Source: Cladobotryum mycophilum (lineage: Eukaryota > Ascomycota > Sordariomycetes > Hypocreales > Hypocreaceae). From it: DNA of 64,000 nucleotides. Each line of letters starts with the position of its first letter. The stretch's first letter is position 1. Below the pieces are notes generated by a model, which was given only the letters and a program-made list of their open reading frames with translations, was not told where the DNA came from and did not search any database. Position numbers and translations under genes: made by a program. The stretch lies in NCBI GenBank assembly GCA_036429605.1, contig CM071591.1, positions 124,001 through 188,000 on the forward strand. The letters are read 5' to 3'. Shown in pieces: positions 1-9,648 of the stretch.

Positions 1-782
1 TTTGGTTGTCCTACTTTGTGGCGCTATTGCCTCAAACGTGCTACTTCTTGTCAGAGTACACAGCATGCAAGGCCATGTGAATACTCAAAGCTTCTGTATG
101 GAATACGAATACTTTGACCCTTTGGACCACCTGAAGAACTAATTCCCAGTAGTTGGTCTAGAAAGAAATGTACCGATGACAATCCCCCATGATGACCGAA
201 GTATCGACGACCCTATGTGGGATTCCCCCGATTATGACTGGAATCCAGGATGGATCGCGCTCAACAATGATCTTACCAAGGCAAAGGGAGTGCCCACTGC
301 GATGCACTGGCCGTGGGACGACTCTAAAAGCATCTATCTCTTGCACGGTTTCCACTCGATGCACTGCGTTGTAAGTATGATCCTGCAACTACCATTCTCA
401 ACTTTTCTTTCAGGCCGGGCTAATAGTATGTCACCTCTAGTTTGTACTCCGTGATGCCCTCATGCAGTACCGCGACAACAAGAAACAGACGTGGAGCTTC
501 GGACACATTACACACTGCTTACACGTGATGCGTGAGGACACGACCTGCAATGCCGATGATACACCACGGTATACGGGACGCTTGCATGCACAGAAGAACT
601 CAACGACAGTCTTCTCCGGGGTGGGCCAAACTCGCATGTGTCGCGATTGGAATAAGCTGCGCCAGCAAGCAATCGAGCACTCTGCTTGCTATTACCGTCC
701 GTTGGATCACTATATCCCACTACTGGACCGTTATAAAAAGTGCCCCGACGGGAGCAAGCCCTGGGAGAAGATGGAGGCATAG
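1..782 (+). CDS. UstYa-like (DUF3328) oxidase, 5' partial
   Basis: This is a UstYa-family protein, a group of membrane-anchored copper-type oxidases and cyclases that tailor fungal peptides (ustiloxin, cyclochlorotine and phomopsin clusters). Seen: a hydrophobic stretch at 2-50 (LVVLLCGAIASNVLLLV) fits the usual N-terminal membrane anchor. Exon 176-370 ends in HGFHSMHCV, and after a 70-nt GT-AG intron (371-440) the phase-0 exon 441-782 continues FVLRDALMQYRD and then HCLHVMREDTTC. These are the two HxxHC / HCxxxxRxxxxC family boxes. The stop is at 780-782. Odd: an in-frame TAA lies at 140-142. It is either removed by an in-frame 54-nt intron (96-149, GTATGG...CCCAG with an AACTAAT branch site) or it is a RIP-type nonsense mutation. 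The true start is left of the window. Family assignment is firm; whether the gene is functional is open. Confidence 0.85.
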
Positions 783-1513
783 ACTTTTCTAAATAGAAGT
801 GAGAATAGATAATAAATTGTATGTAGATAGATTTAAATAATGACTTTGTCATACCCGTGTACATATACGCGGTTGCCCAGCGCTGCCAAGATCGTGAGGG
901 TGGGTGAGATGGAGATGAGAGATCTTGGCTTGGCTTTCTTGGTAGTTGGTTGTGGAAGATCTCACGCTTCAACTTACAAGTACTTGTAACTATCTATCTT
1001 GGGGTATTTGTAGGGCATACACTGGTAGTGTCAACAACATCTATAACAAACTATGATGCCAAGCAGCTATCTGTATTTTGTATAACAATGAGCTTTCCGT
1101 ACTAATGATTTAAGTTGGATGTCTATGCATACATATTCGTCTTTTAAAGAACTCATGCTTCATGAGGTAATACAACGACGGTATGGTGAGGTATCAGCTA
1201 CTATACATAACATGCACATCACTGCTCAACATCAAAGGTACGATTAGAACGAACATTTTAACTGATTTATAAATGTTTTCAAATAATTCTATATCAAATG
1301 TAGCCCAATATCACGGAATCTGTTTATATTACAGCGGAAAAAGCCCTTCCAACGCAGGCAGCTTTCTGCTTTCACTGGGTTGCCGGGTAGGTCAGCCCCT
1401 CCATAGCAGCGACTCATTAACCCCTCCACTCGGGCTACTTTGCTGGCGGCCTCCCTAATTTCTCCAGGGCTGTCTGCCTGTCTTGAGGTGCTTGTAGAAA
1501 TGGGTAGCCTGGG
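783..1513. other. Intergenic, no gene recognised
   Basis: AT-leaning spacer after the UstYa stop. Short open frames here have no recognisable motif or splice context. The part from about 1340 to 1513 is GC-richer and may be the 3' untranslated region of the small minus-strand gene at 1514-1770. Confidence 0.5.
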
Positions 1514-1770
1514 CTACTTTGTCGCTTCGCCATTCACTATGACAACAAACTATTAGAGTAATTAGGGAAGACGGAATAAGTCAACTTACAAACACCGGCT
1601 AGCTCTAGGAGAGGCACAAGTTCGGTATTTTCACTAGCCACTGAAGCATCGCCTTGATCCTACTGTTAAATCTTTTGGCCACGATTTCTGAGTCAAGGGC
1701 ACGTACTTGGCATGGGTGCTGCCATAGCGAGCATACCCATGGTGATGGTTAAAAGCCACAAAGTCTGCAT
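1514..1770 (-). CDS. Possible small secreted peptide (about 49 aa, 3 exons)
   Basis: I do not recognise a family. On the minus strand an ATG at 1770-1768 follows a CA-rich, CATCATC-type leader typical of fungal 5' UTRs. It opens MQTLWLLTITMGMLAMAAP, a convincing signal peptide. Two plausible GT-AG introns follow: 1706-1653 (GTACGT, 54 nt) and 1589-1537 (GTAAGT...CATAG with a CTAAT branch site, 53 nt). Splicing gives exons 1770-1707, 1652-1590 and 1536-1514, joined in frame, with mature part SDASVASENTELVPLLELAG and the end NGEATK. There is no Kex2 (KR) site and no repeated core, so it does not look like a classical dikaritin RiPP precursor. It sits between a UstYa gene and a membrane-protein gene, hence the interest. 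The intron boundaries are inferred and the whole call is tentative. Confidence 0.35.
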
Positions 1771-2833
1771 TGGAGCTGCTTCTCGCAAGGTCAAGTCACG
1801 ATTAAGGATGGATTGATGATGGTGATGGATGATGCTATGTTTGGTGCTTGGTAGAGTATGAGTTTTTCTTCCAGCCGAAAGGAAAAGCTTCTTGGAAGTT
1901 GCTGGTCGATATATTTATATGGCTGTTACACCAAGCTTTGTGGGTTTATTTGTTACCGTAGGGTAGTGTTCCAGTTCAGGGCCAGAGATGCGAATGACAA
2001 GTCTTCATTTACATATGTACAAATCTGCCTTACTGTCCATTTCTGATCGCATGCTACTATTCTTGTGCTCCCGTGCAAGTGGGATCACACATTCGCATGC
2101 TGCGAAACAAGAATATGGGCACCAACCTCCTTAGCCCCAGACCGAATGTAATGGTCACATCTCCCATGGACAGTGCAAAGGTTCTCTGCATGGCAGTACA
2201 GGGATTAAGCCGTCGTGCATGGGCCGTCTAGAATCCTTCTACGACCCTGACACTCCATCTATCGGTAGGGAATGACGATCCTCCAAGGCAATACTAATCC
2301 TTTCTTAAGCGCTACTAATCCTCTACGACACGGATTCGCTAATATTTGGCACAGCGGCCCACATCGACCGCTTTTTGCAATGCGGATCTTTAGATCTTCG
2401 TTGATACGGTATGGCTTGGAGGGTTTCGAGAACAAGCCAAAGGATCATCACCCGCTAATAAACCAGCCGAGCGTTTCTCTTTTCAATGGCGGCCAATTCA
2501 CTTGGCACTGTTGGCACCCAAATTGGGCAGACAATTCTCTCGATGTGCCTGACAACGGTGCCATCTCGTCCCTCCCCCAACTCACTGAAGATCACGGTCA
2601 ATTCAACACATTTTCCTACGGTTTTATTCTTTCTATTTTGATACTGAAAGTCTTGTATGGTGCTCTACTATACCTATGTGATCATCATTTAAACTGCATT
2701 TGGCTATTCTTTAAGCTTCCATTTTTATGCTTTGTCGTCTCTCAGCGTCTAGTGCATGGTCTCCTCTCGGTGCTCCCTGTATTTTATGCCCTGGATAAGC
2801 TCCCCGAGAAGATAGCTATTCTCAACCGCCACC
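1771..2833. other. Intergenic / upstream region of the rhodopsin-domain gene
   Basis: A 228-codon open frame (2272-2958) crosses this stretch and runs into the next gene in another frame. It has no recognisable domain and its composition reads like chance. The ATG at 2834 with the strong context GCCACCATGC begins the real gene, so this stretch is taken as promoter and leader. Confidence 0.5.
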
Positions 2834-4242
2834 ATGCTCGATACTCAGGTCAACGGTGTAGCAGCCTTGAGCAGCGCCTTTTTGTTCCTGACCACCACAA
2901 CCGTGCTGTTGCGCTTCCTCGCCCGCCACAGGCAAAAGGCTTACATCTCAACAGATGATTATATGGTGGTGGCAGCCTGGGTAAGCATTTATTTTTGTCT
3001 CCGCGGGGTGCCCCGGTATTAACTGAGCGGATTGTGTTTGTAGGTTGGATTTATTGGCCTTACCGCTCTGTCTTTCTATGGTGAGAATGAAAACGGGCAT
3101 TTGCGCAAATCTGAGGTATTCCGGACTAAAACGAGCATAGGGATTGTACACAGATTCATAGGCTACCACCAACCGAAAAACAAGGCTATCGTCAACGCGG
3201 ATCATCCCATGCTTGAGCGAGTCTACCTCTCCATCAATGCCCTCAGTGCATGGGTATTTGGGACGTCCAAGCTCAGTGCGCTGTTCTTCTATCGCCGGAT
3301 CTTCTGCCCAGTAGGCTCTCGTGATGCGTTCCAATACCTCACAATCATTTTTATCGCCATCGTCATGTCATGGGTTGTCGTTTTTGTCGTCATGCCTTTT
3401 AATCTCTGCGGTAGCCATAGCGTCGACTGGGCCGTACAACCAGGACATTCTGCAAAGTGCAAGCTCACCTATCCCTATTTTGAGGCTGCCACTATTTCGG
3501 ATTTTATCCTAGATGTTTTGATCCTCATACTACCACTTCCCAAGGTGAGAGTCGCCATCTCGTTAAATGAATTATTCTTGAGACTAATTCGACAAAGATC
3601 TGGTCCCTCAAAACTACAACTAGTCGAAAAGTTGCCATTTCTGGAGTATTTCTACTTGCCCTAGTGTAGGCCTGTACCCCTATCATGGAAGTAAAGTCGA
3701 GCTAACTCTGTAAAGCGGCTTGGGTGCGAGTACTACTCGTATGGTCATCATCATCCATCTTGTGCGGAACGGCAGAGCCATTAATGATGAAGACGGATAC
3801 CGTATGTGTGAACTTTCATGTCCCTGATTACCTTATTTCCTCCACTGCATGGCATAATGCTGACAGAGGTATTGTAGAAAGCAACACACAGACGGCTTAC
3901 TATGCCATCCTCGAAGCTGGCCTTAGTATTGTCACCGTCAATCTGCCGTCTCTATGGTATTTTGTCAATGGCATGACACCTCAGCGCGCCCTGCGTAGTG
4001 TGCGCGGCATCATCTCGATTGGCTCTGCTCGAGGCTCACAGGGCTCGCGCGATGCCACCAAAACTTCTGTGCACCAGTGCTCGAGAGACCCTGTGACGGG
4101 TTACAGCCTGGATACGACCCGCTCCGACCTGAACAAAACAGGCATTGAGTCCTATGCAATGAAGGATATAGAAGTAATGCCCGTCATTGGGAATGGTATT
4201 CGTGTTGAACGAGAGTTTACACGTACCGAAGAACAAGTGTGA
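2834..4242 (+). CDS. Fungal rhodopsin-domain integral membrane protein (PTH11/SAT4-like)
   Basis: A seven-helix-type membrane protein of the fungal rhodopsin-domain family (PF20684-like). Members are common beside secondary-metabolite genes; their biochemical role is mostly unknown. Model: exon 1 2834-2980; intron 2981-3043; exon from 3044 with a probable in-frame 60-nt intron 3081-3140, which joins FYG to IVHRFIGYHQ; exon to 3544; intron 3545-3597; exon 3598-3665 (IWSLKTTTSRKVAISGVFLL); intron 3666-3715; exon 3716-3801 (GLGASTTRMVIIIHLVRNG); intron 3802 to 3877 (or 3868); last exon to 4242. Family marks are the DDYMVVAAW start region, KLSALFFYRRIF, the Cys-containing CKLTYPYFEA loop, DFILDVLILILPLP before the IWSL box, and LEAGLSIVTVNLPSLW near the end, followed by a hydrophilic C-terminal tail of about 90 residues. 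No lesion is visible. The start is set by a near-perfect Kozak context. Confidence 0.85.
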
Positions 4243-4446
4243 AAATTTGATTCACCTAGCATTTTAGACTACTTAACCCCCGATTGACTCAACCGCTGAT
4301 CGGGTATGAAGAGATATCAAGCATATATTTAAATGCAAATTTGCATATATAGTGCAATTAATACTGGATTGTGTCTTTGAAAAGGTGCCGTAAAGTTAAT
4401 AAAATGGAATGGCAGCACGATAAGCAACGAGGATTAACAAATATCA
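4243..4446. other. Intergenic, AT-leaning
   Basis: No gene recognised between the membrane-protein stop and an LTR-like fragment. Direct ATATTT/AAATTTGCATATAT words are low-complexity. Confidence 0.4.
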
Positions 4447-4545
4447 TGTAACGTTCTGGACGTTTCCTAACAAGGATAACCTAGATCGTAGCATTAATAT
4501 TAGGGTAAAACCCAAGCAATAGGTTCAAATATGACAATTTCCTGT
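4447..4545 (-). repeat. LTR fragment of the window's AT-rich gypsy family
   Basis: TGTAACGTTCTGGACGTTTC, then CTAACAAGGATAACCTAGAT, closely match the reversed end of the LTRs at 40,873 and 54,485 and of the other copies in the window. It keeps more C/G than those copies, so it is less RIP-damaged or a related subfamily. The right end is unclear. Confidence 0.6.
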
Positions 4546-5430
4546 TGAGTAACTAATAATAGATGGTTATATTAATATAACAGGGGTTTTACTACTTTCT
4601 GTAAATACCCACTGATACACTTGAGCCAGCCCTACCCTTTTATAAGTGTTACCTTTAGTTTCCTCCAGTATAAAACACCATAGAAATTCTGTCACATCAT
4701 TTCGTTGAATCTTTCATTTGTTATTAGTGATTGGCTACACTCTCATGTTCTTTTGGCCCCTTGCGAGATCAACAGCCTGCTCGCCCTGCTTCAACGGTCA
4801 GACGGTGTGGCCTATATACATGACAAAGAGACTGACATTATGGGCAGAAAAGCTCCTAGGTGCACCAATCGTATGGGGAGAGCGTAAGAACTTACAGAGG
4901 ATACCCATTTTCACAGGTGTGGCTGACATCTGCTTTGCCAGGTACCTATTTAAGCAACATACATAGCAACGTCTTTGATCCATATTCTAGAAAGAATCCT
5001 CGCGTCGATGAAGCATGAAAGGAGGTCATTAACGCCCATATGATGACCATCACGAAGGAAGAAAAGGAAAGACTTCCCGGAGGACGAGATACAGCTCCTG
5101 TTTATGGAGGCAAGGAGTACCTGGTGATGCTAGAGGTTTTTCACTAGTTGCATTGTCTCGTACGTATATTCGTTTAGAATAATGGTTCTTTTTTATTAAA
5201 AAAGATTTTCTAGAACGCTCTTCGCCTGGGATACTCTCAGGACACCTTTAATGATACGAATGATGGCTTCGATGAGCGAGGTGGCCACTCAGATCATTGT
5301 TTCAGCTACCTGGCTCAGACCTTGATGTGCCATGCAGATGTTGGTGTTATGACGACGTCTTGGAACGAAGAATATGAGGTCTTTACGGCTGATTTCAATG
5401 TAACGAAACAATGCCGGAACTTTGATGCCA

Positions 5431-5438
5431 TCTTGCAC
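5431..5438. repeat. hAT target-site duplication, left copy (TCTTGCAC)
   Basis: The eight bases TCTTGCAC abut the left inverted repeat and recur exactly at 8392-8399 after the right one. An 8-bp duplication is the hAT hallmark. The duplicated bases are UstYa codons. Confidence 0.93.
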
Positions 5439-8391
5439 CAGCGCTTCTTTCAAGTCAAGCCAAGCAAGCAAGTTTGGCAAGCAAGCAAGCAAGCAGAGCT
5501 TATTTTTTTATCCAAGCAAGCAAGCCTGAATAGCCTTAGGCTTGGTTAAGCTTAATAAGTTTAGGGTAGTCTATTATCAGATCAGAATAATAATAACCTA
5601 GCCTCGAAGCTGGATAAATTTCCTAATTAGGCATAACCCACCTATTTTCAGCCAATCGGCCAATTGTTTTATTATATCTATACCCCTTAATTCATCGTTA
5701 GCCTAATTAACTAAAAATCTTAACACCAGGAATTATATTATACATCTTAATTATCATTACTAATTATAAATCGTTTTTTAAATGTTTCGCTGCCTCGCAG
5801 TATTATTAAGTAGCTTACAAATGCCTCTAAGCCGGCATTATAATCCGATCATACCCTCGATAACTCTTAATCCCTCGATCACGTTATTAAGGCCAAATGG
5901 CATAACTGTACTTTTATTCTTGAGGATATTATCGCGAAGCTTGGTAACCGTGGCTGTTTTTTATTTATTAAAGATTATAGTATTTTTATTCGAGAGATAC
6001 TATTAACCGGGAAAGGTTAGGCTTTATTTTTTATTTTAAATACTTTTCTAATATTCTTTAAAAGATGCCTTTTAGGTATATAAATACTATAACAAAACCG
6101 GTTATTTAAAACCTTTTTTTATAAATATAATTTTATTATTATTAAGGTATTTTTTTATAAGTTATAGTATTTTAAAAAAAGATATTTAAATATATTAATG
6201 CTTATAACCTTAGAATCCGATAATAGGCTAATCCTAAAGCATATATGATCTTAAGTTATTTTACGATTTAAAGTATAATATACATAAGAATTAGCTTTTG
6301 GTTTTTTTAAAAAGAATTAGCCTTTTATTATATTTAAGTTATAATTTCTTTTTTATTTATTATATAGTATAGATCCTGATCTTTATTCTAAGGTCTCTTA
6401 AAATAAAAATAACTAAAAAAAACTCTTAATTCTATTTATAACAAGAAAAAAGCCCTAATTCATCAATAACTTTACAATGCCCTTATATATATTTATCTTT
6501 GCTTTAACCTTTAGACCTCGCTAAATCAATACACAATAATAGCTATAACACCCCACTTCCTAAGCCTAACTAAAAAGCATTAATAATACTTTTTTCCCTT
6601 CGAGAGCAATTAGGCTTGTATTTTAGTAAAAATCTTATATTAACCTTATTTAAGGTTATTAATAAGTAGGAAATTAGTAATCGAATTAGTACTATTATCT
6701 CTGATAATGCCTTTAATAATAATATATACTTATAGTACTTTTTCCATTAATTATATCCAATGATAATCGATTCTAATATTATAAAACGGCGAATACACTA
6801 TTACAGGCATATCCTGAACCTTATTGGTCATGCCTTTCTCTTTAGTAAAGATACTAATAGCTTTAAGCAGGAGTTATAGATTCTTAAGCTATATAGCTAT
6901 AATAAAAATAATCTATAGTATTAAAAAAAAAAACTAATTAATAAGCTACGTAATATTATTAAATACATTTAAGTATTACTTTAATAATATAAGAAATTCT
7001 AGAATTATATTAATAAATCTAATTCTTTTAAATTTATACTTTATTAACTATTAAAACTAAAGGTTATTTTTAATAATAATACTTATTAGAATTTAACTTT
7101 TATAATAATTAATTGTATACTAATTAAATAATCTTAAATTAATAGCTTTATTATATATAAGGGTATTTAATAATAATACCATAACAATAGTATACCTAAA
7201 GATAATATCCTTACTCTAGAGGATTAATACTTTTTTATTAAGATCAAGAAAATACTTTAATCTCTTTATCATTAAATAATACAAACCTAAGGTTTTATAC
7301 AATAAAACAGTTATAATCAATTATAAAAAGTTATTATTAAAATAGAATATCTTCTTAATTAACTAGAGGATTAGAGAGTTTTATTAGTAACGCCTACTAA
7401 TAAGCAAATTTAATAGACTCAACGCTAAATACTAGATTTAACTCCCCGCCGACCTCGCTAAAATTAACGCTTAAATTAAATATTTATTTCTATAAATAGC
7501 CTACTATTATATACCTAAAATAAATATTTTCTTTTAATAAATAAATAATAATATTATTCTAACCTTAATTTAATATCACAAGAATATATATAGATCTCGA
7601 TTATAATAGTTTAATTAAAATTAAATAAATATTATATAAAACTTAAGAAATTTTCTTTTTTTATTATAGTAGTTATTTTATATTTAAGCTTAAGCTTATA
7701 TTAGCTTAAGTACTATTAGTATTAAAAAAATAGATTACCTAATTATATAAAGCAAAAAAAGAATTATCTACTTTTTAGGATAATTAGTATTAGTATAAAA
7801 AAGATTATTAATAACCTAATAAACCAATTAATTAAATCTTTACTCTTAAACTACTTTAGCCACGGAAAGAGCTAGGTTATTATAACTAATAGATTAAAAA
7901 TATAATTATATAGCTATTAAATAATAGCTTAAAGCTTAATTATTATTATCGACTTAACCTTCCTATAAAGACTAATAATCCTGTTCAGTAATAGATCTTA
8001 CAAAAAGTAATATTTCTAACTCTAAGCAAACTTATTTTAAATATTTTTACAATTCCTATAATAACTATTAACTATAAAAAAAGTTTAGTCTTACTAAGCT
8101 AATATTATTAACATAAAAGCTCTTAATAAACCCGTTAATGCTTAAGATAGTATATTATATAAAGAATTGGCTGTAAAAAGGTGTAATTACGCTTAGTAAC
8201 TTCCTCTATTAAAGCCCTGCTTAAGATTATAATATATAATTAGCTAGGTTAGACCTCAATTCAATTAACAATCCTATCAAGCGTATCAAGTACTTGGCAA
8301 GCCTGTCAAGCAAGCAAGCCTATCGAGGTCACAGTGACAAGCAAGCAAGTTTTGGCAAAAATCGCGCTTGCTTGACTTGAAAGAAGCGCTG
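5439..8391 (+). mobile_element. hAT-superfamily DNA transposon, 2953 bp, RIP-degenerate
   Basis: Seen: terminal inverted repeats begin CAGCGCTTCTTTCAAGTCAA and match exactly over 22 bases (5439-5460 against 8370-8391). The flanks are a perfect 8-bp duplication TCTTGCAC. Inside both ends lie subterminal arrays of CAAG/CTTG words (about 5460-5525 and 8285-8368). The interior is strongly AT-rich. Still readable on the plus strand near 6700-6890 are ISDNAFNNN and RRIHYYRHILNLIGHAFLFS. These match the TDNASNND and RLRCxGHILNLxAxAFLFG boxes of fungal hAT transposases, with Cys-to-Tyr and Gly-to-Arg changes as expected from RIP. No intact transposase frame remains, so the copy is not autonomous. Confidence 0.93.
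6640..7900 (+). pseudogene. hAT transposase remnant
   Basis: Only the central part can be read: a DNA-binding/catalytic core segment with the DNAFNN box around 6700 and the HILNLIGHAFLFSKD box around 6800-6850, followed by stops every few codons. The limits are approximate and follow the usual order in the family; the C-terminal dimerisation region cannot be recognised through the damage. Confidence 0.6.
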
Positions 8392-8399
8392 TCTTGCAC
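8392..8399. repeat. hAT target-site duplication, right copy (TCTTGCAC)
   Basis: Exact copy of 5431-5438. Removing the element plus one copy rejoins the UstYa reading frame without a shift, so this is a simple insertion. Confidence 0.93.
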
Positions 8400-8462
8400 T
8401 GGACTCAGGGGTGCAGATACTATTCTAGTCGTGATCTTCGGGCGAGCTCAAAGGCTAACTGA

Positions 8463-9000
8463 ACACATAGCCATGATAGTTAATTTTGTTAGTAGAATTT
8501 GCGTGCAAGTCAGTGGTCTAACAGCAAATTAATGCATGGGAGTTGGCCCACATCCGAAAACTTTAAGTTCCATGCCTCCTTCACGTCAACATTATGAGGT
8601 CAAACATAATACATTAACCCCCTGAATTCCGCATACAAAGCTAAAAATGTAGGTCGCTCATAATTTCCTCTTTCAACATTCCGCCAATAGTATTAAGAAT
8701 CCTCTTTTCAGAGTAATCACACTTCTGCAGTCGTAGGAAAAGAATCGTCACGAACTGACACTGCTTGCAACACACACATCACTGAATCGTTCTTATTTAC
8801 TCACCGAGTGACTATCTGTCTCTTTCTCAGACAAGCCCTAAGGTCATCCATTCTCAGCCATCCCTCCTATGGTCCCTTGACGAGTAAATTTGCCAAGTCT
8901 TTTTTCCTCTTTCTTTCTTTCCTTTCCTTTTTCTTTTTTTCTTTAACTTGCTTCTATGACTCTCAACGCGCAGGTCATATTGTTATGAGAATCACTATAA
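8463..9000. other. Intergenic with pyrimidine tract, no gene recognised
   Basis: Contains a TTTCTTT/CCTTT-rich tract at about 8895-8945. A 72-codon open frame from 8808 has no recognisable domain. The missing N-terminal part of the flavin oxidase fragment that follows is not found here. Confidence 0.4.
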
Positions 9001-9330
9001 ATACTAACCACTCGGCCAATTGTTAATATCAACGTACACCAAAGTTTGAGCACTGACACTCCTCGGATGCAGACATTCGTGAGAGGAATGTTAGCTCGAA
9101 CTGAGACAAGAGCGAAAGCCGAGGGGGCCTACCATCCATCTGTATTTTTGAACCACTGTTTTGAAGAGCAGGATCCAATTGCTAGCTATGGGGATCGAAA
9201 CGTAGAACGCCTAAAAACCATTGCAGACGCCGTAGATCCACGCAAAGTGTTCCAAGTGTTACAGCCTGGACATCACAAACTTTGGAAACGAGGGGCTACA
9301 GATTGGCGGGGTAAAAAATCAGAGCTCTAG
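9001..9330 (+). pseudogene. C-terminal fragment of a berberine-bridge-type FAD oxidase
   Basis: The frame is open from 9001 to a stop at 9328-9330. It encodes the BBE C-terminal domain (PF08031 type): MQTFVRGMLARTE, FLNHCFEEQDPIASYGDRNV and RLKTIADAVDPRKVFQVLQP. Family members end in the same way (YINYA...DPLxxYGxxNVxxLxxxxxKYDPxGVFQxLxPGG). The FAD-binding domain (about 400 residues upstream) is absent: an in-frame TAA lies at 8998-9000, and neither the GGH nor the GGG box occurs upstream. It differs clearly from the complete oxidase at 33,012, so it is a separate paralogue cut down by deletion, or a last exon whose partners were lost when the region was rearranged. Confidence 0.8.
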
Positions 9331-9648
9331 AATTGTGTCTTAGGTTTGGGTTATCCAAGATTGTTTGTGTGTTCAATGCATCATGCGCTCTATGCTCCGT
9401 GCTCAACCCCTCGATTCCTATTGCCCCACTCCTATAGTAACATCGGCTTGCCGAACGAGGAACACGCCAGATGGTGTGCGAGAGGAGTGTTGGCCTGGAT
9501 TATAAAATCCACTGGTAGTTCGCACACTCTGCATCGAAGAATGTCCAATTTTTCATCTTGATCGACAGGAGCATTTTGGTACTAAGAAAGCTAAGGCCGA
9601 TTTGTCAAGGAACCTATTTTCTCTTCATATATACGCTTAACGCAGCCA
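9331..9648. other. Intergenic / promoter of the methyltransferase gene
   Basis: No gene recognised. The ATG at 9649 follows the leader ACGCAGCCATGACTACC, a good fungal start context. Confidence 0.4.

Larger units (their letters stand above)
4925..8462 (+). pseudogene. Second UstYa-like gene, two stops, split by a hAT element
   Basis: Seen: an exon from about 4925 to 5159 reads NVFDPYSRKNPRVDEA-stop-KEVINAHMM, then GGKEYLVMLEVFH-stop-LHCL. A 54-nt intron (5160-5213) follows, and the exon from 5214 reads NALRLGYSQDTF, SDHCFSYLAQTLMCHADV and CRNFDAILH. These are the DEAW, HQLHCL and HxDHCxxxLRQxLMC boxes of UstYa proteins. The TGA at 5016-5018 replaces the expected Trp (TGG), and the TAG at 5145-5147 the expected Gln of HQLHC (CAG). 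Both are CpA-to-TpA changes, the RIP preference. At 5438 the frame is cut by a hAT transposon and resumes at 8400 (WTQGCRYYSSRDLRASSKAN), ending at a TGA at 8460-8462. Upstream exons (perhaps 4718-4924) carrying the anchor are not resolved. It is dead by three independent lesions. Confidence 0.88.

Noticed and set aside
508..972. Minus-strand open frame of 154 codons
   Set aside because: Antisense to the conserved UstYa exon; no motif.
2272..2958. 228-codon open frame upstream of the membrane-protein gene
   Set aside because: It overlaps the well-supported first exon in another frame, has no domain or repeat, and lacks a good start context. Probably leader sequence open by chance.
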